Assembly: GCA_947074225.1 (NCBI GenBank)
Contig: CAMTOX010000003.1
Span: 1-18,240, forward strand
Length of the DNA stretch: 18,240 nucleotides
Source of the DNA: an uncultured bacterium
Lineage (GTDB): Bacteria; Bacteroidota; Bacteroidia; Bacteroidales; Paludibacteraceae
Direction of reading: 5' to 3'
In this document: positions 7,273-15,636 of the stretch, piece after piece
How positions within the stretch are numbered: the first letter of the stretch is position 1
How the letters are laid out: each line of letters begins with the position of its first letter
Position numbers and translations under genes: made by a program
The notes under the pieces: model-generated
Database searches by the model: none
What the model saw: the letters and a program-made list of their open reading frames with translations, nothing else
Told to the model about the DNA's origin: nothing

Positions 7273-8331
7273 ATGAACGAACATAAGACTATAATAACAA
7301 CCGATTTAGCAAAGGCTATCAACCCTTTGCTAAAATCATATTCGCCCGATGCTATTTATATTGTAACAGATGCACAAGTAGCACATCACTGTTTAGGAGC
7401 CATTCTTGAAATGCCTGAATTCAAGTCTAGTCATGTAATTATGATTCCCATTGGTGAACTCTATAAAACCATTGATACAGTGACCATGATATGGCAATAT
7501 TTAATGGAACATGGTGCTACCCGACGTTCTTTATTAGTGAATCTAGGGGGTGGTATGGTGAGCGACTTAGGTGGTTTTGCAGCATCGACATTTAAAAGAG
7601 GCATGCAATATATAAATTTCCCCACGACTTTATTGGGAGCTATTGATGCTGCAACAGGTGGTAAGACAGGCATTAATTTCCAAGGATTAAAGAATGAAAT
7701 TGGGCTATATAACCCTGCACTTGCCGTTGTGGTGAATATGGAATTCTTTAAAAGTCTGGACGATTATAACTTCAGATCTGGATTTGCAGAGATGATTAAG
7801 CATGGTCTTATTTCAGATACTATTGTTTTAGAACAAACCTTCAGTTTCGATTTAGAACATTTAGACTGGAAACGTCTAAAAACATTGTTGGAACAGAATC
7901 TTACCATTAAACAACGCATTGTAGAGGCCGACCCACACGAAACGGGAAAACGTAAAGCACTTAACTTTGGTCATACATTCGGACATGCTTTTGAAACATT
8001 ATCTTACTCTATGGAAAAGCCCCTTCTACATGGTTATGCTGTTATGTGGGGAATGGTATGCGCGCTGTACCTATCGCATATCATACTTAAATTCCCTAAA
8101 GAGTATCTTCTACAGCTGCTCTATTACGCTAAAAAATATTATGGTCAATTCCCTTTTACTTGCGATCAGTATGAAGCATTATTAGATTTAATGAAGCACG
8201 ATAAAAAGAACGATTCAGACAGAGTAAACTACACCCTTTTAGCTGGAGTGGGCGATGTTAGAATAAATCAGACTGCTACCAAAGAGCAGGTAATTGAGGC
8301 TTTAGATTTTGTAAGAGAAAACGGAATATAA
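7273..8331 (+). CDS. aroB: 3-dehydroquinate synthase
   Basis: Converts DAHP to 3-dehydroquinate, the second step of the shikimate pathway to aromatic amino acids, in the cytoplasm with NAD and a divalent metal. The product is 352 aa from the ATG at 7273; an in-frame TTG at 7264 gives three more residues but is less likely and lies very close to the predicted transcription start. NAD-binding motifs are GGGMVSDLGGF (92-102) and the PTTLLGAIDAATGGKTGIN block (118-134). The metal ligands are E173 (GFAEMIKHG), H234 (NFGHTFGHAFE) and H253 (LLHGYAV). Length and motifs are normal for the family. It is first in an operon, with dapB 19 nt downstream. Confidence 0.96.
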   Translation: MNEHKTIITTDLAKAINPLLKSYSPDAIYIVTDAQVAHHCLGAILEMPEFKSSHVIMIPIGELYKTIDTVTMIWQYLMEHGATRRSLLVNLGGGMVSDLGGFAASTFKRGMQYINFPTTLLGAIDAATGGKTGINFQGLKNEIGLYNPALAVVVNMEFFKSLDDYNFRSGFAEMIKHGLISDTIVLEQTFSFDLEHLDWKRLKTLLEQNLTIKQRIVEADPHETGKRKALNFGHTFGHAFETLSYSMEKPLLHGYAVMWGMVCALYLSHIILKFPKEYLLQLLYYAKKYYGQFPFTCDQYEALLDLMKHDKKNDSDRVNYTLLAGVGDVRINQTATKEQVIEALDFVRENGI

Positions 8332-8350
8332 CATAGAAACTTATATAAAG

Positions 8351-9070
8351 ATGAAAATTGCATTAATTGGATATGGAAAGATGGGCAAAGCCATAGAACG
8401 TTTTGCTAAAGAGAGAGGGCATAGAATTGTCTCTATTGTTGATGTTGATAATCCAAATGCTATAGAGAGTAGTGCTTTTGCTTCGGCCGATGTTGCCATA
8501 GAGTTTACAGTACCTTCTCAAGCAGTCGATAATATTCGTAAGTCATGGGCTGCAAATGTTCCTGTGGTTTCTGGAACAACAGGGTGGTGGGATCGCTTGC
8601 CTGAACTCAAAGAAGAACTTAAAACGAATGGACAAACACTCTTCTGGAGCTCAAACTTTAGTTTAGGAGTTAATATGGTCTTTGAGTTAAATAGAAAGTT
8701 GGCTCAAATGATGAACGCATTCCAATCGTACGACGTCTCTATATCCGAAATACATCATACAGAAAAGAAAGATGCACCAAGTGGTACAGCTATTACATTA
8801 GGAGAGGATATTATACAATTGGTAGACCGTAAAAGTAGTTGGGTAGCAGGTGCACAGCCTAGAGAAGTGTCGGAGATACCTATTAAATCTATTCGCGAAG
8901 GAAGAGTACCTGGTATACATACCATAAAATATGAAGGACCGGTAGATATTATCACTATTACTCACGAAGCTAAGAGCAGAGAGGGGTTTGCTGTCGGTGC
9001 TGTAGTTGCCGCAGAATATGCCGTGAAGCATAAAGGATTCTTAACCATGCAGGAGATGATGCAATTTTAA
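8351..9070 (+). CDS. dapB: 4-hydroxy-tetrahydrodipicolinate reductase
   Basis: Reduces 4-hydroxy-tetrahydrodipicolinate with NAD(P)H in the diaminopimelate/lysine pathway, feeding peptidoglycan and protein synthesis. The product has 239 aa. The Rossmann motif GYGKMG is at residues 7-12; D31/D33 follow beta-2 at the usual cofactor-selecting position. GTTGW (75-79) is the dinucleotide-site loop. The catalytic and substrate motif EIHHTEKKDAPSGTA (133-147) carries H135/H136 and K139. It is shorter than E. coli DapB (273 aa), as expected for the compact Bacteroidetes form. An AAAG directly before the ATG is the only ribosome-binding hint. lepB follows after 38 nt. Confidence 0.96.
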   Translation: MKIALIGYGKMGKAIERFAKERGHRIVSIVDVDNPNAIESSAFASADVAIEFTVPSQAVDNIRKSWAANVPVVSGTTGWWDRLPELKEELKTNGQTLFWSSNFSLGVNMVFELNRKLAQMMNAFQSYDVSISEIHHTEKKDAPSGTAITLGEDIIQLVDRKSSWVAGAQPREVSEIPIKSIREGRVPGIHTIKYEGPVDIITITHEAKSREGFAVGAVVAAEYAVKHKGFLTMQEMMQF

Positions 9071-9108
9071 TTTTAATACCTTTTTATCATACTAAAACAG
9101 ATTATTAT

Positions 9109-10545
9109 ATGTTGAAAGATCGCTTTAAACGTCCGTTGAAAAACTGGATCATGTGTGCTTTATGGACCACAATTTATATTCTATTTATTATTTGGTTAGG
9201 AAACTATTGGTGGTTATTCTTATTACCACTTATTTTCGACCTTTATATCACCAAGTTTATTCCATGGAGTTTCTGGAAGAAAACAAAGAATAAAGCTCTC
9301 TATACCATTTGTAGTTGGTTAGATGCCATTATATTTGCACTCGTAGCGGTCTATTTTATAAATCTATACCTATTTCAGAACTATCAAATACCATCTTCTT
9401 CTTTGGAGAAGACTCTTTTAGTTGGCGATTTCTTATTTGTAAGTAAAGCTAGTTATGGACCACGCACAGCCATGACTCCACTCTCTTTTCCTTTAGTGCA
9501 GAATACTTTCCCAATACTCAATTGTAATTCTTATTTTGTTAAGCCTCAATGGCCTTATCATAGACTTAAAGGCTGGGCAGAGATTGAAACAGGGAATATT
9601 GTGGTATTTAATTTCCCGGAAGGAGATACCGTTACTGCCAGAGTATCTAACCCCGATTACTATACGCTCTGTTATATTGAAGCATCGCGAACAGCGCAAT
9701 TTAATCAGTTTCCCGACGACTCTATTATGAGTTATCAATATATCAACGAACGTCATGCAGCAGGTAAGAAAGTAATAGAAGCAAATAAAGGCTCTTATGG
9801 CAATATTATATGGCGTCCGGTAGATAGACGCGAGAACTACGTAAAACGTTGTGTAGCGCTTCCTGGTGAGGTGTTTGAAATGAGAGAGAGCCAAGTGTAC
9901 ATTAATGGTGAGGCACAAGTTAACCCACCTTTATTAGAGCATAACTACTATGTGCTAACCGATGGTTCACGTTTCTCGGAAGAGTCATTAGTGAAGATGG
10001 ATATTACCCTTAATGAGGTCTCTGTAATGAATAGTGCTAATGGACCTGTATATAGAATGTCATTAACCAATGCTGCTCTAGATAAAATTAAACAGCTTCC
10101 TTTTGTAAAGGCTGTTAAAATGGAAGAGTCGGAACCCAACAAACAAATGCCGCTCTATCCATTGGCTTATTCCGGCGTTTGGAGTAGAGATAATTATGGC
10201 CCACTGTGGATCCCTAAAAAAGGTGAGTCTATTGAATTAACAGAAGATAATCTTATTCGTTACTCTCACTGTATAGTAAACTATGAAGGAAATACATTAG
10301 AGTATAAGAATAATATTGCCTATTTGAATGGTGAACCTGCTACAAAATATACCTTTAAGATGGACTACTACTATATGCTTGGCGACAACCGACACAACTC
10401 GGCCGATAGCCGTGCTTGGGGATTTGTGCCAGAAGACCACGTTGTAGGACGACCAATATTTGTATGGCTCTCTTTAAATCCCGATAAGAAGTGGTTCCAT
10501 GGCAAAATACGTTGGAACAGATTTGGAAAAGAGGCATGGCATTAA
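9109..10545 (+). CDS. lepB: Signal peptidase I
   Basis: Membrane serine protease that removes signal peptides from exported proteins, which would include the secreted proteins encoded at the left of this window. The product has 478 aa, longer than E. coli LepB (324). Hydrophobic segments at about 12-30, 33-50 and 70-90 anchor the N-terminus. The S26 motif IPSSSLEKTLLVGDF (94-108) carries the predicted catalytic Ser98. The general base is Lys246 in ENYVKRCVALPGE, and the box GDNRHNSADSRAWG is at 425-438. The stretch between the Ser and Lys boxes and the region ~270-415 are enlarged, as usual in Bacteroidetes homologues. It is last in the aroB-dapB-lepB operon; a strong terminator follows 21 nt later. 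Confidence 0.95.
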   Translation: MLKDRFKRPLKNWIMCALWTTIYILFIIWLGNYWWLFLLPLIFDLYITKFIPWSFWKKTKNKALYTICSWLDAIIFALVAVYFINLYLFQNYQIPSSSLEKTLLVGDFLFVSKASYGPRTAMTPLSFPLVQNTFPILNCNSYFVKPQWPYHRLKGWAEIETGNIVVFNFPEGDTVTARVSNPDYYTLCYIEASRTAQFNQFPDDSIMSYQYINERHAAGKKVIEANKGSYGNIIWRPVDRRENYVKRCVALPGEVFEMRESQVYINGEAQVNPPLLEHNYYVLTDGSRFSEESLVKMDITLNEVSVMNSANGPVYRMSLTNAALDKIKQLPFVKAVKMEESEPNKQMPLYPLAYSGVWSRDNYGPLWIPKKGESIELTEDNLIRYSHCIVNYEGNTLEYKNNIAYLNGEPATKYTFKMDYYYMLGDNRHNSADSRAWGFVPEDHVVGRPIFVWLSLNPDKKWFHGKIRWNRFGKEAWH

Positions 10546-10566
10546 TGCTTAAATTGTAATATATAT

Positions 10567-10598
10567 AAACGTAGTATGTTAATCATACTACGTTTTTT
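10567..10598 (+). terminator. Rho-independent terminator after lepB
   Basis: AAACGTAGTATG (10567-10578) and its exact complement (10584-10595) form a perfect 12-bp stem with a 5-nt loop, and the T-run spans 10593-10598. It closes the aroB-dapB-lepB operon yet lies only 13 nt before the next start codon. Confidence 0.93.
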
Positions 10599-10611
10599 AA
10601 TACCCAATATA

Positions 10612-11127
10612 ATGTATGTAGAACAAGAGGAGTGGTTACCACAAGTAGATACCAATGGGAATGTTATTGGTAAGATTTCCCGTAAAGAAGCACATGCAGG
10701 AACATTTAAACTACATCCGGTAGTACATCTGCATCTGTTTAATAGTAAAGGAGAACTCTACTTGCAGAAAAGATCTATCCATAAAGATATCCAACCTGGA
10801 AAGTGGGATACTGCTGTGGGAGGTCATGTAGACTATGGTGAAACAATTAGCCAAGCACTCTACAGAGAAACCAAAGAAGAGTTAGGTATTGAGATTGGCA
10901 ACCCCACTTCATTAACTACCTATCTTTTTCGTTCTCAAGTAGAGGAGGAGTTGGTACATGTTCATAAAGCAATTTACGATGGAACCATATATCCAGATGT
11001 GGCAGAGATTAGCGAAGGACGTTTCTGGAATATTGCAGAGTTAGAGGAAATTTTAGATAGCGCTATCTTTACACCAAACTTCGTACAAGAGTATCGCCGT
11101 TTTAAACAGCTAATTGTAGGATTCTAA
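10612..11127 (+). CDS. NUDIX hydrolase
   Basis: The product has 171 aa from the ATG at 10612 (MYVEQEEW). An upstream in-frame ATG at 10576 lies inside the lepB terminator stem and adds a hydrophobic stretch not expected in this family. The Nudix box is complete at residues 71-93: G-x5-E-x7-RETKEELGI, giving the Mg-binding REx2EE core, with Thr at the position usually hydrophobic. The N-terminal WLPQVDTNGNVIG and KLHPVVHLHLFN resemble the subgroup related to isopentenyl-diphosphate isomerase and YfcD. Substrate cannot be told from sequence; a nucleoside-diphosphate derivative or a prenyl diphosphate is possible. The enzyme should be cytoplasmic. The tight spacing after the lepB terminator suggests read-through expression or a promoter overlapping the hairpin. 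Confidence 0.9.
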   Translation: MYVEQEEWLPQVDTNGNVIGKISRKEAHAGTFKLHPVVHLHLFNSKGELYLQKRSIHKDIQPGKWDTAVGGHVDYGETISQALYRETKEELGIEIGNPTSLTTYLFRSQVEEELVHVHKAIYDGTIYPDVAEISEGRFWNIAELEEILDSAIFTPNFVQEYRRFKQLIVGF

Positions 11128-11150
11128 AGCAAAACGCCTTTAAATATAGA

Positions 11151-11185
11151 AAGGGTGAAGGTTCATTGCGAACCTTCACCCTTTT
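11151..11185. terminator. Bidirectional terminator between NUDIX and transporter genes
   Basis: A perfect 14-bp stem (11151-11164 with 11170-11183) has a 5-nt loop. It is followed by a short T-run on the plus strand and by a T-rich stretch on the minus strand. It separates the converging NUDIX gene and peptide transporter gene. Confidence 0.92.
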
Positions 11186-11206
11186 AATATCTTATAAAGG
11201 TAATGA

Positions 11207-12727
11207 TTATTTAGCTACACGCTCTAACCATTTTACCATGGCAAGCATAATGAACATAGATGCAAAACATACTATGGCAAATACAGTCCAAGTAATAGAG
11301 ATAGAGATGTTTTCATACATCATAGCACCAAGTACCAATGAGAAGTTACCTATTGCAGTAGCAGCTAACCAACAACCTTGCATTAAACCTTGCAAGTGAG
11401 TTGGAGCAACTTTAGATACGAACGATAATCCAAGTGGCGAGATAAACAACTCGGCAACAGTAAGGATGAAATAGGTAATGAACAATAATGCTGGAGTCAC
11501 GCGTAATGCCTCAGGACATCCACCGGCAGCTTTAGCCTCGTTTAATGTTGGTATACCTATTGAACCTAATGCCATTACTACGAATGCCAATGCAGCAATA
11601 CCCATACCAATAGCAATTTTCTTAGGAGTAGAAGGTTGTTTGCCTTTTTTCTCCATTCTGCTAAAGATAGCAATGATTATTGGAGTTAAACATACTACTA
11701 AGATAGGATTAATAGATTGGAATATCTCAGCAGAAATTGAATGTCCAAAGATGCTCAAACGGGTAAAATCTTTCGCAAACATGGTCAATGTTAAACCATT
11801 TTGGTGGAATGAGAACCAGAAGAAAATTACGATACCAAATACTGCGAATAATGCATAGATACGTTGTTTAATCTCTCTAGCATCTTGTTTAATCTCTTCT
11901 TTAGTAATAGTAGTTCCATCGGCTTGTACTTCAACCTCTTTACCTTTTGGATTAGGAAGTTTATTCTTGAACACTAAGAAAATCACTAATGAGATAATCA
12001 TAGCTACAATAGCAGTAGAGAATGCCCAGTGGAAACCAGTGTTAAATGCTTCAAGGTAATTAGTAGCAAAAGCAGTTAAGTCGGTAACATCCATGCTTTC
12101 CATGCTTACTTCAGAAGCTAATGTAGTGAAACGACCATTAATTACTTCAGGGCTCATGGCTCCGCCAAGGTATTCATGACAAAGACCTGGAAGGTCTGAG
12201 CTATATTTATAGCCTTGAAGGCTAACAAACCAGTTACGTACGCTCACTGCCAAGAATGGAGCAAACATAGCACCGATATTAATGAACATGTAGAAAATTT
12301 GGAAACCAGAGTCGCGATAACCTTTATATTTATCGTTATCGTACATTTGACCTACCAACGCTTGTAAGTTACCTTTAAACAAACCATTACCAAAAGCAAT
12401 AATTAATAAAGCTGCTAAAGCAATGTATTTGGTAGAGATTAATTGTGGAATTGCTAAGAAGCAATAACCTAATGTCATTACCAAAAGACCAGCAATAATA
12501 GTGCCTTTGTAGTTTTTCAAGCGGTCGGCAATAACACCACCTACTAATGCTAAAATATAAATAGCACCGTAGAAAATTGAATAATACACTCCGGCCTCAG
12601 TACCAGTTAAATTAAACTTCGACATGAGGAATAGTGTCAAAATAGCCATCATGGTGTAGAAACCGAAACGTTCTCCCATGTTTGCTAACGCCGCAGGGAT
12701 AAGACCCTTAGGGTGATTGTTAAGCAT
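11207..12727 (-). CDS. POT/PTR-family proton-coupled peptide transporter
   Basis: Inner-membrane symporter of the major facilitator superfamily, predicted to import di- and tripeptides with protons. The product has 506 aa with about 12-14 hydrophobic segments. Family marks include NMGERFGFYTM (16-26), the loop motif GGVIADRLKNYKG (63-75), and FYMFINIGAMFAPF near residue 150, which matches the PTR2 signature. A hydrophilic extracytoplasmic stretch (~175-225) precedes NTGFHWAF. In the usual E1xxE2R motif the second Glu and Arg are present (E19, R20) but the first Glu is replaced by N16. The gene has terminators on both sides and seems monocistronic. The only promoter hint is TAACTTTA on the minus strand (12747-12740), one base off the -7 consensus and without a clear upstream box. 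Confidence 0.93.
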   Translation of the reverse strand: MLNNHPKGLIPAALANMGERFGFYTMMAILTLFLMSKFNLTGTEAGVYYSIFYGAIYILALVGGVIADRLKNYKGTIIAGLLVMTLGYCFLAIPQLISTKYIALAALLIIAFGNGLFKGNLQALVGQMYDNDKYKGYRDSGFQIFYMFINIGAMFAPFLAVSVRNWFVSLQGYKYSSDLPGLCHEYLGGAMSPEVINGRFTTLASEVSMESMDVTDLTAFATNYLEAFNTGFHWAFSTAIVAMIISLVIFLVFKNKLPNPKGKEVEVQADGTTITKEEIKQDAREIKQRIYALFAVFGIVIFFWFSFHQNGLTLTMFAKDFTRLSIFGHSISAEIFQSINPILVVCLTPIIIAIFSRMEKKGKQPSTPKKIAIGMGIAALAFVVMALGSIGIPTLNEAKAAGGCPEALRVTPALLFITYFILTVAELFISPLGLSFVSKVAPTHLQGLMQGCWLAATAIGNFSLVLGAMMYENISISITWTVFAIVCFASMFIMLAMVKWLERVAK

Positions 12728-12794
12728 AAATGTGTGTTTTAAAGTTAAACATTATTGATTATTTTCTTTCTTGATTCTCGTTTTGCTTTGTTCT

Positions 12795-12835
12795 AAAAAT
12801 TAAGGTTAAGTGCTTACTCCCTAAAGCTTACCTTA
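12795..12835 (-). terminator. Terminator of the acyltransferase gene, overlapping its stop codon
   Basis: On the minus strand TAAGGTAAG (12835-12827) pairs with CTTAACCTTA (12810-12801) with one bulge. An inner GCTT/AAGC can extend the stem, and ATTTTT follows (12800-12795). The stop codon of the acyltransferase gene lies inside the first arm. Confidence 0.65.
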
Positions 12836-13970
12836 TATGATAATGGTTCATCAATGGATTGGCATACATCTCCAAAAATATCAGACGTAAATAGCGTGCA
12901 TCGGCATTTGGTAAATCTATCTTTGCTAATTGGCTCTCGATATAGCTCTCGGCGCTCATACGTTCTTCAGTTGTTATTTTATCATAGAACTGATTATTGC
13001 CTGTTAAAGCCTCGTATGCTACATAATTTATCGGATACATGATATATCCGGCATAAATGTTTTGGTCTATCAAATCCTTAACACGTTGCACCTGCTCTTT
13101 GCGATTGCTTGTCTGAGCAGCTATTTTATCTAATTCAGCATTTATGCAAGGGGCACATGTGTAATTTATTCTGCCCTTCTTACCTTGTATGCCTATTGCC
13201 ATACTGCGCATGTCGTCGGCTTTAGACTTTACAAAATCGGGGTTGTCGCGTTTTTGTTGTAACTCCATAGCCTTCAAATAATCGCAAGGATCAAACTCGT
13301 AGCTAATAGCTGTCGGACGAATGTTTAATGGCTTTAGGTTCTCAATAAAGGTGCCCGTACCACTAAAAGCAAACATCTTCAATATACTCTCTTGTGTAAC
13401 ATCGTTTGAGTCCTTTGCTCTTCCTTCGCGTTGTGCAATCCATACACTACTCTTCATCTCAGTAATAGCATGACGAATATAACTCGATAGTTGCGAAAAT
13501 ACCTTCATAGCATCTTGTGGCGCAAAGTTACGTTTCACAATGAAACTCTTGTTTATGCGCGTTACTATACGTACCCATGGTCGAGCTAAAAGATTATCGC
13601 CTAAAGCTATTTGCAACGTATCCATATGATTTCTTAGTAATAAACAATCTAAGAAAGCAGAGTCGGTTACAATATCTCTATGATTACTTACATATAAGTA
13701 AGGAGTCTTATCATTGCTGTCAAAGCCTACTCCTGTAAGTACAGAACCTCTACTTGCCAATAAATCCTCTAATATAGGTTTCATTATGCGTTCCTGAAAC
13801 TCCTGCTGAGTTTTTATACTTTTAAAAATCTCTGGCAGATGCTCATATACATCGGCGGGTAATATCTGTTTTACTACACTTAGGAACTCTTGGTCTTTCA
13901 CTAACTGCTCAAACGCCTCTTGTAATTCGCTGTCATAATAAGGGCGAATATCATCAAATTGTTCTTCCAT
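12828..13970 (-). CDS. Glycerolipid acyltransferase (PlsC/PlsB superfamily)
   Basis: The product has 380 aa and is predicted to acylate glycerol-3-phosphate or lysophosphatidic acid at the inner face of the cytoplasmic membrane. Block I reads YVSNHRDIVTDSAF (93-106), where H97 would be the catalytic His and D99 or D103 its partner; the His-to-D103 gap is five residues rather than the classic four. VWIAQREGRAKD (176-187) is the block III equivalent (E182-G183-R184). No strong signal peptide or membrane segment is seen. The N-terminal ~85 residues form a helical extension before the acyltransferase domain. Closely similar proteins are widespread in Bacteroidetes, usually named 1-acyl-glycerol-3-phosphate acyltransferase. 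The gene has its own promoter (14020-14049) and terminator. Superfamily assignment is firm; the exact acceptor is not. Confidence 0.85.
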   Translation of the reverse strand: MEEQFDDIRPYYDSELQEAFEQLVKDQEFLSVVKQILPADVYEHLPEIFKSIKTQQEFQERIMKPILEDLLASRGSVLTGVGFDSNDKTPYLYVSNHRDIVTDSAFLDCLLLRNHMDTLQIALGDNLLARPWVRIVTRINKSFIVKRNFAPQDAMKVFSQLSSYIRHAITEMKSSVWIAQREGRAKDSNDVTQESILKMFAFSGTGTFIENLKPLNIRPTAISYEFDPCDYLKAMELQQKRDNPDFVKSKADDMRSMAIGIQGKKGRINYTCAPCINAELDKIAAQTSNRKEQVQRVKDLIDQNIYAGYIMYPINYVAYEALTGNNQFYDKITTEERMSAESYIESQLAKIDLPNADARYLRLIFLEMYANPLMNHYHIR

Positions 13971-14019
13971 CTTTCACTTCTTTTATAACGAAATGTTACT
14001 GCAGTTATTGTTACAAGTG

Positions 14020-14049
14020 CAAAGATAATAAATAATATCATTTCACAAA
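14020..14049 (-). promoter_or_regulatory. Bacteroidetes-type promoter of the acyltransferase gene
   Basis: On the minus strand TTTG (14049-14046), an 18-nt spacer and a perfect TATCTTTG (14027-14020) match the Bacteroidetes consensus, with the spacer one nucleotide short. Predicted start of transcription is near 14013, giving a leader of about 43 nt that ends in an AAGAAGTGAAAG-like ribosome-binding region. Confidence 0.75.
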
Positions 14050-14157
14050 CTTCTGCAATCATTTCATTGTGTTATTGAGACTTAAATTGGCTATGGAACA
14101 CCTCTCCATAACGCACTTTTTCAAACTTTTTGTATTTCTGTTCTTTTGAATATCAGA

Positions 14158-14178
14158 TAAGTTAGCATGTTTAACTTA
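14158..14178. terminator. Short hairpin after lolD
   Basis: TAAGTTA (14158-14164) and TAACTTA (14172-14178) form a 7-bp AT-rich stem with a 7-nt loop, 8 nt beyond the lolD stop codon. There is no T-run on the minus strand, so termination here would be weak. Confidence 0.3.
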
Positions 14179-14186
14179 TTTTAATA

Positions 14187-14840
14187 TCAAATTTCTATTA
14201 ATCCATCACGCATATGCACTACACGGTCGCTAATATTGGCCAACTCCTCGTCGTGTGTCACAATCAATATTGTCTGATTGAAGTTGTCGCGAAGGTCAAA
14301 GAAGAGTTGGTGTAGCTCCTTCCGATTTTTACTGTCCAAGCTTCCCGAAGGTTCATCGGCAAGTATAATCGAAGGTTTATTAATCAATGCACGTGCCACA
14401 GCCACACGCTGTTTCTCCCCTCCCGATAGCTCTGAAGGCTTATGTGTTTTGCGTTCGCTTAACTTTAAATACTCCAACAAGGATTGTGCCTCCTTTTCTG
14501 CTTCGCCAAAACTACGACCTGCTATTAGGGCTGGCATCATCACATTTTCTATGGCACTAAACTCCGGTAGGAGTTGGTGAAACTGAAATACAAAACCTAT
14601 CTCTTGATTACGAAATTGCGATTTCTCTCGCTCGCTAAGTTTCAACACGTCGGTTCCTGCAATCTCTACACTACCACCATTAGGGTTGTCTAATGTGCCA
14701 ATAATTTGTAAAAGTGTAGTCTTACCGGCTCCGCTGGGACCCATTATTGAGACAATCTCTTTTGGGGCAATCTCCATATTAACACCCTTAAGAACCTCTA
14801 AATTCCCAAAACGTTTCTCTATATTCTTAATCTTTATCAT
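14187..14840 (-). CDS. lolD: Lipoprotein-release-type ABC transporter ATP-binding protein
   Basis: ATPase subunit of a LolCDE/MacB-type ABC system. In the Lol pathway it powers release of lipoproteins from the inner membrane to the carrier LolA. The product has 217 aa from the ATG at 14840. Five codons further upstream another ATG is possible, but [12 protein letters not shown] is the normal family N-terminus and it follows an AAAGAAG ribosome-binding sequence. Motifs: Walker [10 protein letters not shown] (34-42), Q-loop Q86, signature LSGGEKQR (138-145), Walker [13 protein letters not shown] (158-169), switch H196. The start overlaps the end of tcdA by 14 nt, indicating translational coupling. 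No permease gene is adjacent, so LolD rather than a dedicated MacB-type or FtsE-like partner is inferred from sequence similarity. Confidence 0.85.
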   Translation of the reverse strand: MIKIKNIEKRFGNLEVLKGVNMEIAPKEIVSIMGPSGAGKTTLLQIIGTLDNPNGGSVEIAGTDVLKLSEREKSQFRNQEIGFVFQFHQLLPEFSAIENVMMPALIAGRSFGEAEKEAQSLLEYLKLSERKTHKPSELSGGEKQRVAVARALINKPSIILADEPSGSLDSKNRKELHQLFFDLRDNFNQTILIVTHDEELANISDRVVHMRDGLIEI

Positions 14841-15615
14841 CTTCTTTAGTTTCATTTGTTTGAACTTCCGAGGGTTTCACCTTAGTAAGTTCTCTTATGA
14901 TGTGCGAGGCTATGTAACACCCAAACATGGCAGGCATATAAGATACCGTACCTACATTGGACTTCTTGTTTTGTTCTCCCTCTGTTATTATCACAGCATC
15001 TTCAGGCACCACTTCATTAGAGTAAACCACCATAATGCCACGTCGCACTCCTAGTTTATGCAATCGCTTACGTACCATGCGTGCTAATTTGCAGTAGTCT
15101 GATTTTGAGATATCGCAAAGACGAATCATGCTAGGGTCTACTTTACCACCTGCACCCATACTCGATACTACAGGTAGACCGCGCTCGTGTGCTTGACTCA
15201 ACATAAATACTTTAGGGCTTAACGTGTCTATGGCATCTACAACATAATCATAAGGGGCTGCTTCTAAGAGTTCTATGGTTCTTTGGTCGCGCAAGAACTC
15301 TTGATGCAGATGCAATTTTATATTGAAATTTATGTCGCGTAGTCGTGCTGCCAGAACCTGACTCTTGGGTAAACCTATAGTGCTGTTTAGTGCTATGAGC
15401 TGTCGGTTGCAATTGCTCTCATTAACAGTGTCTCCATCCACTAATGTCATCTCACCCACTCCTGCACGTGCCAACATCTCTGCGGCATAGGCACCAACGC
15501 CTCCCAGTCCTACTACTAAAACATGAGCTTTACGTAACTGCTCTAAACGTTCTTCTCCAAAGAGCAACTCTGTGCGGCTTAACCACTCTGGAGCACCTCT
15601 CAATTCATCTCTCAT
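14827..15615 (-). CDS. tcdA: tRNA threonylcarbamoyladenosine dehydratase
   Basis: E1-like enzyme of the ThiF/MoeB/HesA superfamily that uses ATP to convert t6A at position 37 of ANN-decoding tRNAs to the cyclic form ct6A. The product has 262 aa (E. coli TcdA 268). The nucleotide-binding motif is [19 protein letters not shown] (34-52); [14 protein letters not shown] (59-72) carries the acidic and Arg/Asn residues that contact [14 protein letters not shown] and the basic segment [16 protein letters not shown] followed by VVYSNE are typical of the TcdA/CsdL branch, as opposed to ThiF or MoeB, which carry zinc-binding Cys pairs that I do not see here. An AAGAGAG sequence abuts the ATG. wecB ends 21 nt upstream and lolD overlaps its 3' end. 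Confidence 0.9.
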   Translation of the reverse strand: MRDELRGAPEWLSRTELLFGEERLEQLRKAHVLVVGLGGVGAYAAEMLARAGVGEMTLVDGDTVNESNCNRQLIALNSTIGLPKSQVLAARLRDINFNIKLHLHQEFLRDQRTIELLEAAPYDYVVDAIDTLSPKVFMLSQAHERGLPVVSSMGAGGKVDPSMIRLCDISKSDYCKLARMVRKRLHKLGVRRGIMVVYSNEVVPEDAVIITEGEQNKKSNVGTVSYMPAMFGCYIASHIIRELTKVKPSEVQTNETKEDDKD

Positions 15616-15636
15616 CTCTCTTAATCCTCTCTAAAA

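Noticed and set aside
13651..13692. Altered His-Asp spacing in the acyltransferase block I as a sign of lost activity
   Set aside because: NHRDI-x-x-D is, as far as I recall, the normal form in Bacteroidetes homologues, and the EGR block is intact, so there is no reason to call it inactive.
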